DNA of 64,000 nt, taken from the NCBI RefSeq assembly GCF_019400745.1, contig NZ_WJIB01000002.1, positions 248,001 through 312,000 of the forward strand, read 5' to 3'. The notes below the pieces were generated by a model. The model searched no databases, was not told where the DNA came from, and saw only the letters and a program-made list of their open reading frames with translations. A program made the position numbers and the translations under genes. Below, one piece after another: positions 17,463 through 27,185 of the stretch. Positions within the stretch are counted from its first letter, which is position 1. The number at the start of each line of letters is the position of its first letter. This DNA is from Cohnella sp. CFH 77786 (GTDB lineage: Bacteria > Bacillota > Bacilli > Paenibacillales > Paenibacillaceae).

Positions 17463-19089
17463 ACTGTTAATCGTCGACGACGAAGAGATCATTACGGATG
17501 GATTATTCGAAGTGTTCAATCGATGGATGCCGGAGAAATTGGATGTATGCAAAGCCTACTCCGGCAAGCAAGCTCTGAATTGGCTGGCGCGGACTCGAAT
17601 CGATATCGTGCTTACGGATATCCGCATGCCCGGGATGAGCGGATTGGACATGGTGGAAGAAATACGGGCTTATTGGCCAAGATGCAAAATCATCTTCCTG
17701 ACGGGCTACAGCGAATTCGATTACGCCTACAAAGCCATTCAAATGCCATTCGTTCGTTATTTGTTGAAAACGGAAGGATACGATCGGGTTATCCAAACCG
17801 TGCAAGCCGCAATCGATGAAATTCAGCGCGAAAACCAAATGAACGCCTTTCTGCAACAGTCGCGGGAACAGCTGCATGCGTTGGAGTTCATGGCGCAAGG
17901 GGATTATATCCGTCATCTTCTTCAAGACAGCCAAGCGCATTGCGTGGATCAAGCGGTGCTGGTCAAGGAATTCCGCAAGCTCAATATCGGATTGGATCCG
18001 ACGGTTCCCGTCGTTCTGGTCCTTGGTCATTTATCCTACCCGGCAGGCGCTTCCTATTCCGAACGGAGCGAGATTCTGCGTTCCTCCGGCATGCTGTGGA
18101 ATTCTTACTTGTCGGAGCAGACCCTTCATATCGGGATTGTCGATAAATATGAAAACGCTTTATGGCTGCTGCAACCGTCGGAAATTGCCGAGGAGAAGTT
18201 CTACCCCCACATGATCCGTTACTTGGAAGGCACATTGGAGCTGATCCAAGAAACCTGTTTGGAATCCCTTGGGCTAACGATCTCTTTCACGATTAGCGGA
18301 ACCGCCTGTGAATGGACGGCCATTACGCGGCAGCATGAAAGATTGCGCCAACTCCAGCAATGGAAGATTGGCGACGGCATATCCGTTATCGTAACGGATC
18401 GAACGGATTCGAAGGATGTTCCCGGCATCAAAGAGGAGCTTCGCATCAGCCGGAAAGCGGAAATATTGGAGGCGCATCTCGAAGCGGGCAGGGCGGAGAA
18501 GTATTTTGAATGCACCGAGGAAGTCATGCGGTACGTCCAGACGAGAAACGCGGTTCCGGTCACGATGGAGGCCTACTATACGATTGCTCTCGTTCTATTT
18601 GCCTGCATCCATCGATGGGGATTGGAAGACCGAGACCGTTTCGGAAAATACGGCAAACTTATGCGTCTCGATGAGCATGCCTCCATGAAGGACGGGTTTC
18701 AATACCTGCGCCAAATCGCCGAATGTATCTTTGAAATCAAGCATGCGAACGAAAGGGAAAGAGCCTCGTCGGTGATCGACCGGATTTGCCAATATATCGA
18801 CCATCACCTGCATGATGACTTATCCTTGGTGCGATTGGCGGAGGTCCATAATTTCAATCCATCGTACCTATCCCGTTTTTTCAAGCAGGAGCGGGGAATC
18901 AATTTATCCGAATACATCGATCAATGCCGGGCCAGAAAGGCGAAAGAGCTTCTGCGGGATTCGGATTTGAAGGTGAGGGAAGTGGCGCTGATGGTCGGTT
19001 ACGACTCCGCGCACTCGTTTACGCGTTTTTTCAAGAAAACCGCGGGGCTGACGCCGCAAGATTACCGAGACAGCATTTACGCAGATTGA
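17449..19089 (+). CDS. Response regulator with AraC-type DNA-binding domain, YesN type
   Basis: The 546-residue regulator begins with a receiver (LLIVDDEE; Asp57 in VLTDIRMPG is the phosphorylation site; Lys in YLLKT). A long middle region (about 140-430) follows, then a C-terminal AraC double helix-turn-helix (about 440-545, ending GLTPQDYRDSIY). It is co-transcribed with the kinase (14-base overlap, RBS GGAGGAG inside the kinase gene). Likely targets are the GH16 genes and importer immediately downstream; this rests on position only. A terminator follows. Confidence 0.9.
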   Translation: MGLYRLLIVDDEEIITDGLFEVFNRWMPEKLDVCKAYSGKQALNWLARTRIDIVLTDIRMPGMSGLDMVEEIRAYWPRCKIIFLTGYSEFDYAYKAIQMPFVRYLLKTEGYDRVIQTVQAAIDEIQRENQMNAFLQQSREQLHALEFMAQGDYIRHLLQDSQAHCVDQAVLVKEFRKLNIGLDPTVPVVLVLGHLSYPAGASYSERSEILRSSGMLWNSYLSEQTLHIGIVDKYENALWLLQPSEIAEEKFYPHMIRYLEGTLELIQETCLESLGLTISFTISGTACEWTAITRQHERLRQLQQWKIGDGISVIVTDRTDSKDVPGIKEELRISRKAEILEAHLEAGRAEKYFECTEEVMRYVQTRNAVPVTMEAYYTIALVLFACIHRWGLEDRDRFGKYGKLMRLDEHASMKDGFQYLRQIAECIFEIKHANERERASSVIDRICQYIDHHLHDDLSLVRLAEVHNFNPSYLSRFFKQERGINLSEYIDQCRARKAKELLRDSDLKVREVALMVGYDSAHSFTRFFKKTAGLTPQDYRDSIYAD

Positions 19090-19107
19090 GTAATAAACAC
19101 TGCCAAG

Positions 19108-19152
19108 ATCGCGATCCCGGTCCATGGGCCGAAGGGATCGCGATCATTCTTT
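19108..19152 (+). terminator. Rho-independent terminator of the lipoprotein-kinase-regulator operon
   Basis: GATCGCGATCCC and GGGATCGCGATC form a perfect 12-base stem followed by ATTCTTT, 18 bases after the regulator stop. Confidence 0.85.
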
Positions 19153-19288
19153 GCGTACCCAAAAGCAGCATCGGTTTGGAACTTTGTTATCCAAGCTAAC
19201 GAATTGGTATATAGCCAAGCTCGTTCTGAACCTATACTGAAATCGAGGCAGGAGTCATGCCTTGCATAACAGCTTGGGAGGGGTTGCT

Positions 19289-22200
19289 TTGATCCGCAGT
19301 ATTGTGTCGACGGCTCTGGCTGCGAGTCTGGTCTTGTCCGGTGTACCATGGGTGAAAAACGCGTCCGCAGCGCAGGACGTCCCGGCGTCGTTCCGGACGC
19401 AGCAAATCGCAAGCGCAGCCGCAACGGATGACGACAGTTCTCGAAATTCGCCATTCGCGGATATGGGAGGTCACTGGGCGAATAAGGCTGCCGAACGCCT
19501 AAACGGTTTCGGAATTGTGAAGGGGGATCCCGGAGGAGCCTATAGGCCGAACGCACCGGTCAGTCGTGCGGAGTTCGCCGCGATGGTGAACCGCGTTTTC
19601 AAGTTCGTCCATGAAGGGACGAACGGCTTTGCCGATGTAACCGCTTCCGATTGGTATGAGAAGGATGTGCTCAAGGCGCGCGAGGCAGGCATCATCACGG
19701 GGTACCCGGATGGCACGTTTAAGCCGCTCGGACAGTTGTCCCGCCAAGATGCGGCGCTCATGCTTGCGAAGTCCCTCCGGCTTGAATCGAAGAGAGGAGA
19801 TCAAGCCGAGATCGGGTTCTCGGACGCGAATGAAATCGCTGCGTATGCGCGGGATGCCATTGCCGCTGCGGCTGAACAAGGTTATCTGAAGGGCGACGGC
19901 AGGGGAATGCTGCATCCGTTAAGTCCGATCACGCGGGCGGAGGCAGCCGTCATGCTCGACCGGATGATCGGATGGATGGCCGTTCAGCCGGGGAACTACA
20001 AGGAGGCTTCGATTCAGGGGAACGCTTTCGTCAATCTGCCCGGAATTGAGCTTGACGGCGCGAACATCGAAGGCAATCTGTACGTAACGGACGGCGTCGG
20101 CGAAGGAAATGCGTCCTTCGAAGAGATCAAGGTCAAGGGGCTTACGGTCGTCGAGGGCGGCGGCGAAAACTCGGTGCATTTTCGGCAATCCCAACTCGGC
20201 AAGGTATCCGCCGCGAAGAAGGGTTCGCCGGTACGCATCTTGCTTGAACAAGGGACCTCGGCCGAGGTGCTTGTGGTTGATCGGCCGGCGACGATCGATA
20301 TTTCGGAGGATTCGAAGGTGGAGGAGCTCCGAATCGAAACGGCGGCGGCCGGGACGAAGATTGCGAACAAAGGGAAGCTCGGCCGGCTTGTATCCGAAGC
20401 TGAGAACGCTAGTCTGAATGGCCAAGCCATACCCAAAGGAGCCAATTTCCAGCCCTCGGAAACGAAGGACGCGGGAAGCGGCACCGTCGGCACTGGCGGG
20501 TCGGGCGGCAACAACGGCGGAGGCCCTGCGACCTCCGGCGACTGGAAGCTCGTCTGGAACGACGAGTTCGACGGCGACGCGATCGACACGTCCAAGTGGA
20601 ATCTCGTCGATACGGGAACCGTATACAACAACGAGCTGGAATATTATCGGCCCGGCAATGCCTCGCTCGCCAAGGACGGCACGAAGGGAGTGCTTCGGCT
20701 AACCGCCAAGCGCGAGGATTACGGCGGCCGCAAGTACACGTCTGCCAAGCTGACCTCCAGGATGAAGGGCGACTGGACGTACGGGAAGTTCGTCGTACGC
20801 GCCAAGCTGCCGATTCAGCAGGGGATGTGGCCGGCGATCTGGATGATGCCGACGGACGAGATGGAACAATACGGACCCTGGCCGGGCAGCGGAGAAATGG
20901 ACATCATGGAGCTGACCGGACCGAAGGCGAGCGATCCGGCCAAAGCGGACGATTATCCTAGAACGGTGCACGGCTCGCTTCATTACGATTTTCCGAGGTC
21001 TTCGCAAACGAAAACCTATATGCTGCCGGAGGGGCAGACATTTGCGGACGACTACCACGATTTCGCGATGGAGTGGCTGCCCGGCTTGATCCGCTATTAT
21101 GTCGACGATCATCTCTACTTCGAAAGCCGCGACTGGGGCACGAAGAGGGACGGACAGGCGGAATATTACACGTATCCCGCGCCGTTCGACCGGCCCTTCT
21201 ATATGATTCTCAATTTAGCCGTGGGCGGCGATTGGCCGGGCGATCCGAAGCCCGATTTCCAGACCGACCGGATGGATATCGACTACGTACGCGTGTATCA
21301 GTATGAACGCCTCTCCGAATGGCCGGACGTTACGGGCCAGCGTCCGGACCCGTCAGCCGGAGTGGAGCCGCAGCGCAATCCGTTGCCTGACGGCAACCAA
21401 ATCTACAATGGCGATTTCGCAGGCGGGACGGGAGCGGGCGGGGCACCGGCCGATTGGGATTTCCTGTTGAATGAAGGCGGCGCCGGCAGCGTCTCCGTCG
21501 TAAGCGACGCCGGCAAGGACAAGGCCGCCAAGGTGACCGTTACGTCGGCGGGCGTCCAGAAGTATTCGATTCAGTTGACGCAGCGGCCGCTATATATGCA
21601 GAAGGGGAAGACGTACAAAGTGACCTTCGAGGCGAAGGCGGACGAGCCCAGGTCGCTGATGAGCAAAGTGACCGAGTTCGGCGGGGGCTGGACGGCCTAC
21701 TCCGGAGAGCGCAGCTTCTCGCTGACCGGAGATTGGCAGCAATATGAATATACGTTCAACATGAACTCGGCGAGCGACAACAACGCGAGGTTCGAGTTCA
21801 ATCTGGGACAGGGGACGGCGGCGGCATACTTCGCCAACGTGCGCGTGACGGAGACGACGCCGATCGTCGAGCCGCGGAAGGCGCTTCCGGACGGCAATTT
21901 GATCTTCAACGGAGGCTTCGACCAAGGGGCGGCCCGAATGGGCTATTGGCGCTTCTTGAGCTCGGATGCGGCCGGCGCCTCGGCATCGGTAAGCAACGAG
22001 CTTGTCTTCCCGTATATGCAGAGGCAGTTCACGGCGAATTCGCCGAAAGACGGCGGGCAGCCGGAAGACGTTCAGCTAACGCAGGACGAATTGCCGCTCG
22101 CCGAGGGCGAGACGTACACGCTCACCTTCGACGCGAAGGCCGATCGAGCCAGGACGATACGTCTGGCATTGTCCGCGGGTACGCCCGGCGGCGTCCGTAT

Positions 22201-23716
22201 TGCGGGCGGCGACTCGGTCGGATTGGGGACGGCCATGCGCTCGTATACCAAGGACATCACGATTCAATCGGGCGAGAAGGCGTCCGCCTCGGCGCTCTCC
22301 TTCCAGCTCGGCGGCACGGCGGGCACCGTCGTGATCGACAACGTCAGGCTTGTCCGGCGCGCCGCGCCTCCCTCTCTGGACGGCTATCTGCATTGGGCCG
22401 CCAATTCCTACTGGAGCGCCGAAGGCATGACCGAGAAGACGGCAGCGAGCGGAGGTCGGCTGCTGACCGGGTTCGATGCCGGCGGCTTCGCGGAATACAA
22501 GTTTCGCGCGACTGGCGGCGGGGTTTATGTGCCGACGTTACGTTTGGAGGACGCCGCGCTTGACGCCAAGGTGCGAGTCGCCTTGCTGGATTCGGATCTG
22601 CAGGAGATCAAGACCGTCGAAACGGGCACGCTCGCCGGGAGCGGCGGACAGGTTGTCTCGCTGCCCGCGCTGGAAATACCGGCAGGCACCTGCTTCCTGC
22701 GCGTCTCGGGAACCGGCTTCAGCCTGGCTTGGCTGGAATTGTCGGCTGAACTCGCCGTCAACGGAGACTTCAGCGAAGGAATGACCGGGTGGACATTGTT
22801 CAAAAAAGACTGGGAACCATCCGATCCGGTCAAGGATACGGTAGCGGAGGCCGTGTACGGCACGCTTCGCGTCAAGCTTGGCGGCCCCGGCACGGAGGCG
22901 TGGAACGTACAGGTGAAGCAGGAAGGCAAGCCCCTGAAGCAAGGGGCGGTGTACAGGCTGCGGTTCGAGGCGGCTTCCTCGATCCCCCGCGACATCACCG
23001 CGCTCCTGCAGCACGACGGCAGCGGGGACGGCAACTGGACGACCTATCTGGAGCGAAAGACGACACTGGGCGCCGATATGCAGGCATTCGACTATGTCTT
23101 CGTGGCGTCAAGCGATGAACCAAGCGCATTGCTGCAGTTCAGCATGGGCAAGATCGGTGACGTGTCGGGGGCGCATGAGATCAGCCTGCGCAATATTTCG
23201 CTGCATCGCGTCGATCCTTCGCTTGCGGGCATCGCCGCTGGCGTCAACCTGGTGCCGAACGGCGACTTCACGGCCGGAATAACCGGCTGGAGCAGCTACT
23301 CGGTTGACGCGGGAGAATTAGCCGTTCGCCAAGGAGATAAAGGCACGCTGCATATCGACGTGTCCAGTCCGGGCAAGAACAGCTATGATCGGCAGGTATA
23401 TTACGAGGGATTGCCCTACACGAACGGCCACCGCTATAAGCTGACGTTCAAGGCGAAGGCGACGGTTCCGCGCAGTATGAATGTCAGCGTCGGTTGGCTG
23501 GACGCGGCTAACAATTATGCTTGGCACGGCTATGGCAGCGAGATCTTTGAATTGGGTACGGGAGATCAGACTTACGAGTTCACGTTCGATGTCGGGCCGG
23601 ACAGCACGGCGATCGGCAGATTGTCGTTCGAGCTGGGCCTAGTCGCAGCCGGCGACGGCGCCGCCGCGGTCGATATCGACGATATCGTGCTGATCGACGA
23701 GGGTGAAGCGTCATGA
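19289..23716 (+). CDS. S-layer-anchored GH16 endo-beta-1,3-glucanase with multiple carbohydrate-binding domains
   Basis: The product of about 1475 residues has a signal peptide, then three SLH domains (about 55-100, 114-160, 177-225; FADMGGHWAN, FADVTASDWYE, FSDANEIAAY) that bind cell-wall polymer. A repetitive beta-rich part (about 230-385), a glycine-rich linker and a GH16 domain (about 419-675) follow. Its motif GEMDIMEL gives nucleophile Glu536 and acid/base Glu541. Behind it are four CBM4_9/CenC-like domains (about 703, 869, 1155, 1320 onward) and one further beta-sandwich (about 1030-1150). The TTG at 19289 has GGGAGGGG at good distance, better than the TTG at 19262. It is laminarinase-like and acts at the cell surface. 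Confidence 0.9.
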   Translation: MIRSIVSTALAASLVLSGVPWVKNASAAQDVPASFRTQQIASAAATDDDSSRNSPFADMGGHWANKAAERLNGFGIVKGDPGGAYRPNAPVSRAEFAAMVNRVFKFVHEGTNGFADVTASDWYEKDVLKAREAGIITGYPDGTFKPLGQLSRQDAALMLAKSLRLESKRGDQAEIGFSDANEIAAYARDAIAAAAEQGYLKGDGRGMLHPLSPITRAEAAVMLDRMIGWMAVQPGNYKEASIQGNAFVNLPGIELDGANIEGNLYVTDGVGEGNASFEEIKVKGLTVVEGGGENSVHFRQSQLGKVSAAKKGSPVRILLEQGTSAEVLVVDRPATIDISEDSKVEELRIETAAAGTKIANKGKLGRLVSEAENASLNGQAIPKGANFQPSETKDAGSGTVGTGGSGGNNGGGPATSGDWKLVWNDEFDGDAIDTSKWNLVDTGTVYNNELEYYRPGNASLAKDGTKGVLRLTAKREDYGGRKYTSAKLTSRMKGDWTYGKFVVRAKLPIQQGMWPAIWMMPTDEMEQYGPWPGSGEMDIMELTGPKASDPAKADDYPRTVHGSLHYDFPRSSQTKTYMLPEGQTFADDYHDFAMEWLPGLIRYYVDDHLYFESRDWGTKRDGQAEYYTYPAPFDRPFYMILNLAVGGDWPGDPKPDFQTDRMDIDYVRVYQYERLSEWPDVTGQRPDPSAGVEPQRNPLPDGNQIYNGDFAGGTGAGGAPADWDFLLNEGGAGSVSVVSDAGKDKAAKVTVTSAGVQKYSIQLTQRPLYMQKGKTYKVTFEAKADEPRSLMSKVTEFGGGWTAYSGERSFSLTGDWQQYEYTFNMNSASDNNARFEFNLGQGTAAAYFANVRVTETTPIVEPRKALPDGNLIFNGGFDQGAARMGYWRFLSSDAAGASASVSNELVFPYMQRQFTANSPKDGGQPEDVQLTQDELPLAEGETYTLTFDAKADRARTIRLALSAGTPGGVRIAGGDSVGLGTAMRSYTKDITIQSGEKASASALSFQLGGTAGTVVIDNVRLVRRAAPPSLDGYLHWAANSYWSAEGMTEKTAASGGRLLTGFDAGGFAEYKFRATGGGVYVPTLRLEDAALDAKVRVALLDSDLQEIKTVETGTLAGSGGQVVSLPALEIPAGTCFLRVSGTGFSLAWLELSAELAVNGDFSEGMTGWTLFKKDWEPSDPVKDTVAEAVYGTLRVKLGGPGTEAWNVQVKQEGKPLKQGAVYRLRFEAASSIPRDITALLQHDGSGDGNWTTYLERKTTLGADMQAFDYVFVASSDEPSALLQFSMGKIGDVSGAHEISLRNISLHRVDPSLAGIAAGVNLVPNGDFTAGITGWSSYSVDAGELAVRQGDKGTLHIDVSSPGKNSYDRQVYYEGLPYTNGHRYKLTFKAKATVPRSMNVSVGWLDAANNYAWHGYGSEIFELGTGDQTYEFTFDVGPDSTAIGRLSFELGLVAAGDGAAAVDIDDIVLIDEGEAS

Positions 23717-24582
23717 GGCGGCGAAGCTTCGGGAAAATAAGCCGGAAAGCGCTCTGGGCGCGTCCGCTGCTCTTCCTTGGGGCCCTCGGGGTCATCCTCT
23801 CCGGCTGTTCCGCCGGAGAGGAGCGTCAAATCCCGAAATTGCCGGGCATGAAGCTCGTCTGGCACGACGAGTTTGACAAGAACGGTTTGCCTGACAGCAG
23901 CAAGTGGGGTTACGACGTCGGCGGAGGCGGCTGGGGCAATGACGAGCTCGAGTATTATACGGAGGCTCGGCAAGAAAACGTTATGGTCAAAGACGGTTAT
24001 TTGACGATCACCGCGCGCAAAGAGGCATATGAGGGGCACGATTATACCTCGACGCGATTGGTCAGCCGAGGCAAGGGAGACTGGAAGTACGGCCATATCG
24101 AAGTACGTGCCCAGGTGCCGACCGGGATCGGCGTCTGGCCGGCGATTTGGATGATGCCGACCGAATCGAAATATGGCGGCTGGCCTTCGAGCGGGGAAAT
24201 GGACTTGATGGAGCATGTCGGATTCGAGCCGGGCGTTGTGCATGCGACGGTCCATACCGAGAAGTATTACTGGAAAAAGAACAATCAGAAGTCCGCTCAA
24301 ACCTCGGTTCCCGATGCGGATCGCGCGTTCCACGTTTACGCGTTGGACTGGACGCCGTCTGAAGTGCGGATGAGCGTGGACGGCCAAGTTTATTTTACCT
24401 ACGCGCCGGGACCGGAAGATCAAGGGGACGGATCGCGCGCCTGGCCGTTCGACCAAGCCTTCCATCTCATCTTGAACATCGCGGTCGGCGGTTCATGGGG
24501 CGGCCAGCAAGGGGTCGACGATTCGATCTTCCCGAGGTCGATGGTTGTCGATTACGTGAGGGTCTATCAGCCCGAACGATAG
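23713..24582 (+). CDS. GH16 beta-glucanase, lipoprotein
   Basis: The 289-residue product has a lipoprotein signal (LSGC, Cys32) followed directly by a single GH16 domain. GEMDLMEHVG carries Glu162 (nucleophile), Asp164 and Glu167 (acid/base). VWPAIWMMP and the start MKLVWHDEF match laminarinase-type enzymes, as in the large neighbour. The ATG overlaps the neighbour's stop by four bases, so the two enzymes are made together: one on the S-layer, one on the membrane. It probably trims beta-1,3-glucan oligomers before uptake by the importer downstream (inference). Confidence 0.92.
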   Translation: MRRRSFGKISRKALWARPLLFLGALGVILSGCSAGEERQIPKLPGMKLVWHDEFDKNGLPDSSKWGYDVGGGGWGNDELEYYTEARQENVMVKDGYLTITARKEAYEGHDYTSTRLVSRGKGDWKYGHIEVRAQVPTGIGVWPAIWMMPTESKYGGWPSSGEMDLMEHVGFEPGVVHATVHTEKYYWKKNNQKSAQTSVPDADRAFHVYALDWTPSEVRMSVDGQVYFTYAPGPEDQGDGSRAWPFDQAFHLILNIAVGGSWGGQQGVDDSIFPRSMVVDYVRVYQPER

Positions 24583-24627
24583 CGGCGGATTGTTGTTTAT
24601 TTGTTACGGAGGCTTTGTATTTGTTAT

Positions 24628-24656
24628 TTTAGGTGCCTGACCTTCGCTCCTATAAT
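24628..24656 (+). promoter_or_regulatory. Possible promoter of the beta-glucan importer operon
   Basis: A perfect TATAAT (24651-24656) lies 65 bases before the binding-protein start, but the -35 position reads TTTAGG. A strong -10 with a weak -35 is usual for promoters needing an activator such as a YesN-type regulator. Confidence 0.45.
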
Positions 24657-24720
24657 CGAATTGCAGGGCCGAAAGTCCCGGCCTTCGCCGAAATCATATC
24701 ATGCCATAGGGGGATTTACC

Positions 24721-26142
24721 GTGCTGAAGAAGAAATCGAAATGGACTTTATTCTCAACCGTAATGGCTTTGACCTTGCTGCTCGCGGGCTGCGGGGGCAA
24801 TTCCGGCAACGGAAGCGGCAGCCAGGCATCCGGCTCCGCGGCGGCATCGTCCTCGCCGTCCGCAAGCGCAAGCGGACAAGCATCGTCCTCCGCGCAATCG
24901 GCTCCCGTGACGTTGTCGGCCTGGATCATGCCGAACAGCCCGAAGCCGGACGCGGACTTGCTCAAGGTGATGGACCCGTATCTGAAACAGCATCCGAACG
25001 TTACGCTGAAGGTAACCGTACTGGACTGGGGATCCGCATGGACGAAGATCACGACGGCGGCGACCAGCGGAGAAGGTCCGGACATCCTGCAGCTCGGCAC
25101 GACTTGGGTGCCGGCGATCGCCAGCATGGGCGGAATCGACAAGATCACGGACAAGATCAGCGACGTAGGAGGCGCAGAGAATTACCTGTCCGCCAGCTGG
25201 AACACGACGAAGATCGAAGGCCAGGAAGACATTTATGCGGTTCCGTGGTTCGTGGACGCGCGTGCCATCTACTACAATACGGAGGCCTTTAAAGCGGCGA
25301 ACGTCGACCCGGCCGAAGCGTTCAAGACGTGGGAATCGTTCGAGGCCGCGCTGCAGAAAGTCAACGGGGTCACGGTAGGCGGCAACAAAGTCGCGGCGCT
25401 CGGCATTCCGGGCAAAAACGACTGGAACGTCGTGCACAACATCTTCCCGTGGATTTGGGCGGCAGGCGGCGACGTTCTGAGCGCGGATCACAAGTCGGCC
25501 GTGTTCAACGAAGGCAAGGGAATCGACGGCGTCATGTACTATACCGGCCTTGCCAACAAAGGGCTCGTAGACAAAAGCTCGCTCGAGAAGAACTCCTCCC
25601 AGATCGAAAGCGACTTCGGGGATGGCAAGTCTGCCGTCATCATCACCGGTCCGTGGCTGGCGAAGAACTTCGCGACGCCTAAGGACGCAGGCGGCATGAG
25701 CGATAAGGCGGCGGCGAAGCAATTCGCGATCTCTCCGCTGCCTGCGGGGCCTGCCGGACAGTCTACCTTCATCGGAGGCAGCGATCTGACGGTGTTCAAG
25801 GGCTCCAAGCATAAAGACGAAGCCTGGGACGTGATCAAATATTTGAGCTCGGAAGAGGCTCAGAAGGCTTACGCGAATATATCCGGTCAACTGCCGGCGA
25901 AAAAGAGCCTGATCGAATCGCCGGACCTCGATTCCAACATGAAAGCATTCGCCGAGGCGACGAAGTATGGCAAATCCTACCCGTCCATCCCGCAATGGGG
26001 TCCGACGGAGACGGCGCTCCAAAAGCATTTCGCCAATATATGGGACATTGTGGCAGGCGTGAAGGGCAAATACGACAAAGACAGCATTCAGAAAGAGATG
26101 GATGACGCGGCCGCAGAAGTCAATAGCATTATCCAGCAATAA
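24721..26142 (+). CDS. Sugar ABC transporter substrate-binding lipoprotein
   Basis: The 473-residue product has a lipoprotein signal ending in LLLAGC, a Ser/Ala/Gly-rich linker (about 27-60) and a family 1 binding-protein fold with DILQLGTTWVPAIASMGGI and GPWLAKNFA. The start is the GTG at 24721 behind AGGGGGA; the frame is open further upstream without a better site. The two permeases follow after a hairpin, so this is a complete CUT1 importer apart from the ATPase. The GH16 genes just upstream point to beta-glucan oligosaccharides as substrate (inference). Confidence 0.92.
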   Translation: MLKKKSKWTLFSTVMALTLLLAGCGGNSGNGSGSQASGSAAASSSPSASASGQASSSAQSAPVTLSAWIMPNSPKPDADLLKVMDPYLKQHPNVTLKVTVLDWGSAWTKITTAATSGEGPDILQLGTTWVPAIASMGGIDKITDKISDVGGAENYLSASWNTTKIEGQEDIYAVPWFVDARAIYYNTEAFKAANVDPAEAFKTWESFEAALQKVNGVTVGGNKVAALGIPGKNDWNVVHNIFPWIWAAGGDVLSADHKSAVFNEGKGIDGVMYYTGLANKGLVDKSSLEKNSSQIESDFGDGKSAVIITGPWLAKNFATPKDAGGMSDKAAAKQFAISPLPAGPAGQSTFIGGSDLTVFKGSKHKDEAWDVIKYLSSEEAQKAYANISGQLPAKKSLIESPDLDSNMKAFAEATKYGKSYPSIPQWGPTETALQKHFANIWDIVAGVKGKYDKDSIQKEMDDAAAEVNSIIQQ

Positions 26143-26159
26143 GAACGACGAACATAGGG

Positions 26160-26195
26160 GCGTCTCGCACCGCAACCGGCGTGAGACGCTCTTTT
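26160..26195 (+). terminator. Intra-operon terminator/attenuator between binding protein and permeases
   Basis: GCGTCTCGCACCG pairs with CGGCGTGAGACGC (one G-T and one A-C pair) and is followed by TCTTTT. It lies between the binding protein and the first permease. Partial termination here would leave more binding protein than permease, as is known for other importers. Confidence 0.7.
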
Positions 26196-26216
26196 CCCGA
26201 AAGCGAGGACAACCCG

Positions 26217-27185
26217 ATGCAATCCGAAACCGCGGCTAAGCGCAAGACCCGAGGCTTCGCTTACTTCCAAAAGGGCTTCAGAACCCACCGATTCGCTTAT
26301 GCGCTCATCGTTCCCACCCTTCTGTTCATGCTGCTCGTCCATTTCCTGCCGATGGCGCAGGGAATCATCATGTCGACGCTGAAGCTGAACCAGTTTACGC
26401 TCGCCCGATATTTGCATGCGCCTTTCATCGGCCTCGACAATTACAAGTCGCTGTTGTTCGACGGAAGCAATCCCGTTCGCCAAGGCATGGGATTCGCGGT
26501 GCGCAACACGGTCATCTACACGATCGTCGTCACCTTTCTCGTGCTGGCTTGGGGGCTGGCAGTCGCGATGCTGATGAACCGTCCTTTTCCCGGACGCGGA
26601 ATTGCCCGAACCGCCATGCTGCTCCCCTGGGTCGTACCGTCTTACGTGGTAGGAGTATTGTGGGGATTCATGTGGCAGCAAGACGGTATCATCAATTATC
26701 TTCTGGTCGACGTGCTGCATCTGATGGGAGAAAAACCGTTCTGGCTCATCGGCCACAATACGATCTGGGCGATCATCATCCCGACGATCTGGCGGGGTTG
26801 GCCGTTCCTCATGATCGTCTTCCTGGCAGCGCTTCAAACGATTCCCGAGGATATCTACGAAGCAGCACGTATCGATGGAGCGCACAAGCTGCGTCAGTTC
26901 GTTCATATTACGCTGCCTTTGCTGAAGCCGGTATTCGCCGTGCAGCTGTTGTTCCAGTTCATTAACAACGTCTATTCGTACAATATCGTTTCTACCATGT
27001 TCGGCAACGGAGCCGGCTATCCGGGCGAATGGGGCGATCTGCTGATGACGGCGCTCACCCGGCAATCGTTCGGATATTGGGCATTCGGGTCCGGATCGGC
27101 AGCTTCGTTCCTGCTCATGGTCGTGATGCTCGTATTCGTAGGCATTTGGTATCGAATGTTCAGATCGGAGTTGAACGCGCAATGA
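26217..27185 (+). CDS. Sugar ABC transporter permease, MalF type
   Basis: The 322-residue protein has six membrane segments, the first at about 28-48 (ALIVPTLLFMLLVHFLPM), and the EAA loop YEAARIDGAHKLRQFVHI. The start is the ATG at 26217 behind GCGAGGA; the frame opens upstream inside the hairpin, where a start is unlikely. It overlaps the next permease by four bases (ATGA), so the two subunits are translated together. It belongs to the importer headed by the binding protein at 24721. Confidence 0.92.
   Translation: MQSETAAKRKTRGFAYFQKGFRTHRFAYALIVPTLLFMLLVHFLPMAQGIIMSTLKLNQFTLARYLHAPFIGLDNYKSLLFDGSNPVRQGMGFAVRNTVIYTIVVTFLVLAWGLAVAMLMNRPFPGRGIARTAMLLPWVVPSYVVGVLWGFMWQQDGIINYLLVDVLHLMGEKPFWLIGHNTIWAIIIPTIWRGWPFLMIVFLAALQTIPEDIYEAARIDGAHKLRQFVHITLPLLKPVFAVQLLFQFINNVYSYNIVSTMFGNGAGYPGEWGDLLMTALTRQSFGYWAFGSGSAASFLLMVVMLVFVGIWYRMFRSELNAQ

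Noticed and set aside
24754..26175. 473-codon minus-strand open frame opposite the binding protein at 24721
   Set aside because: Shadow of a GC-rich gene; the Arg-rich product matches nothing recognisable.
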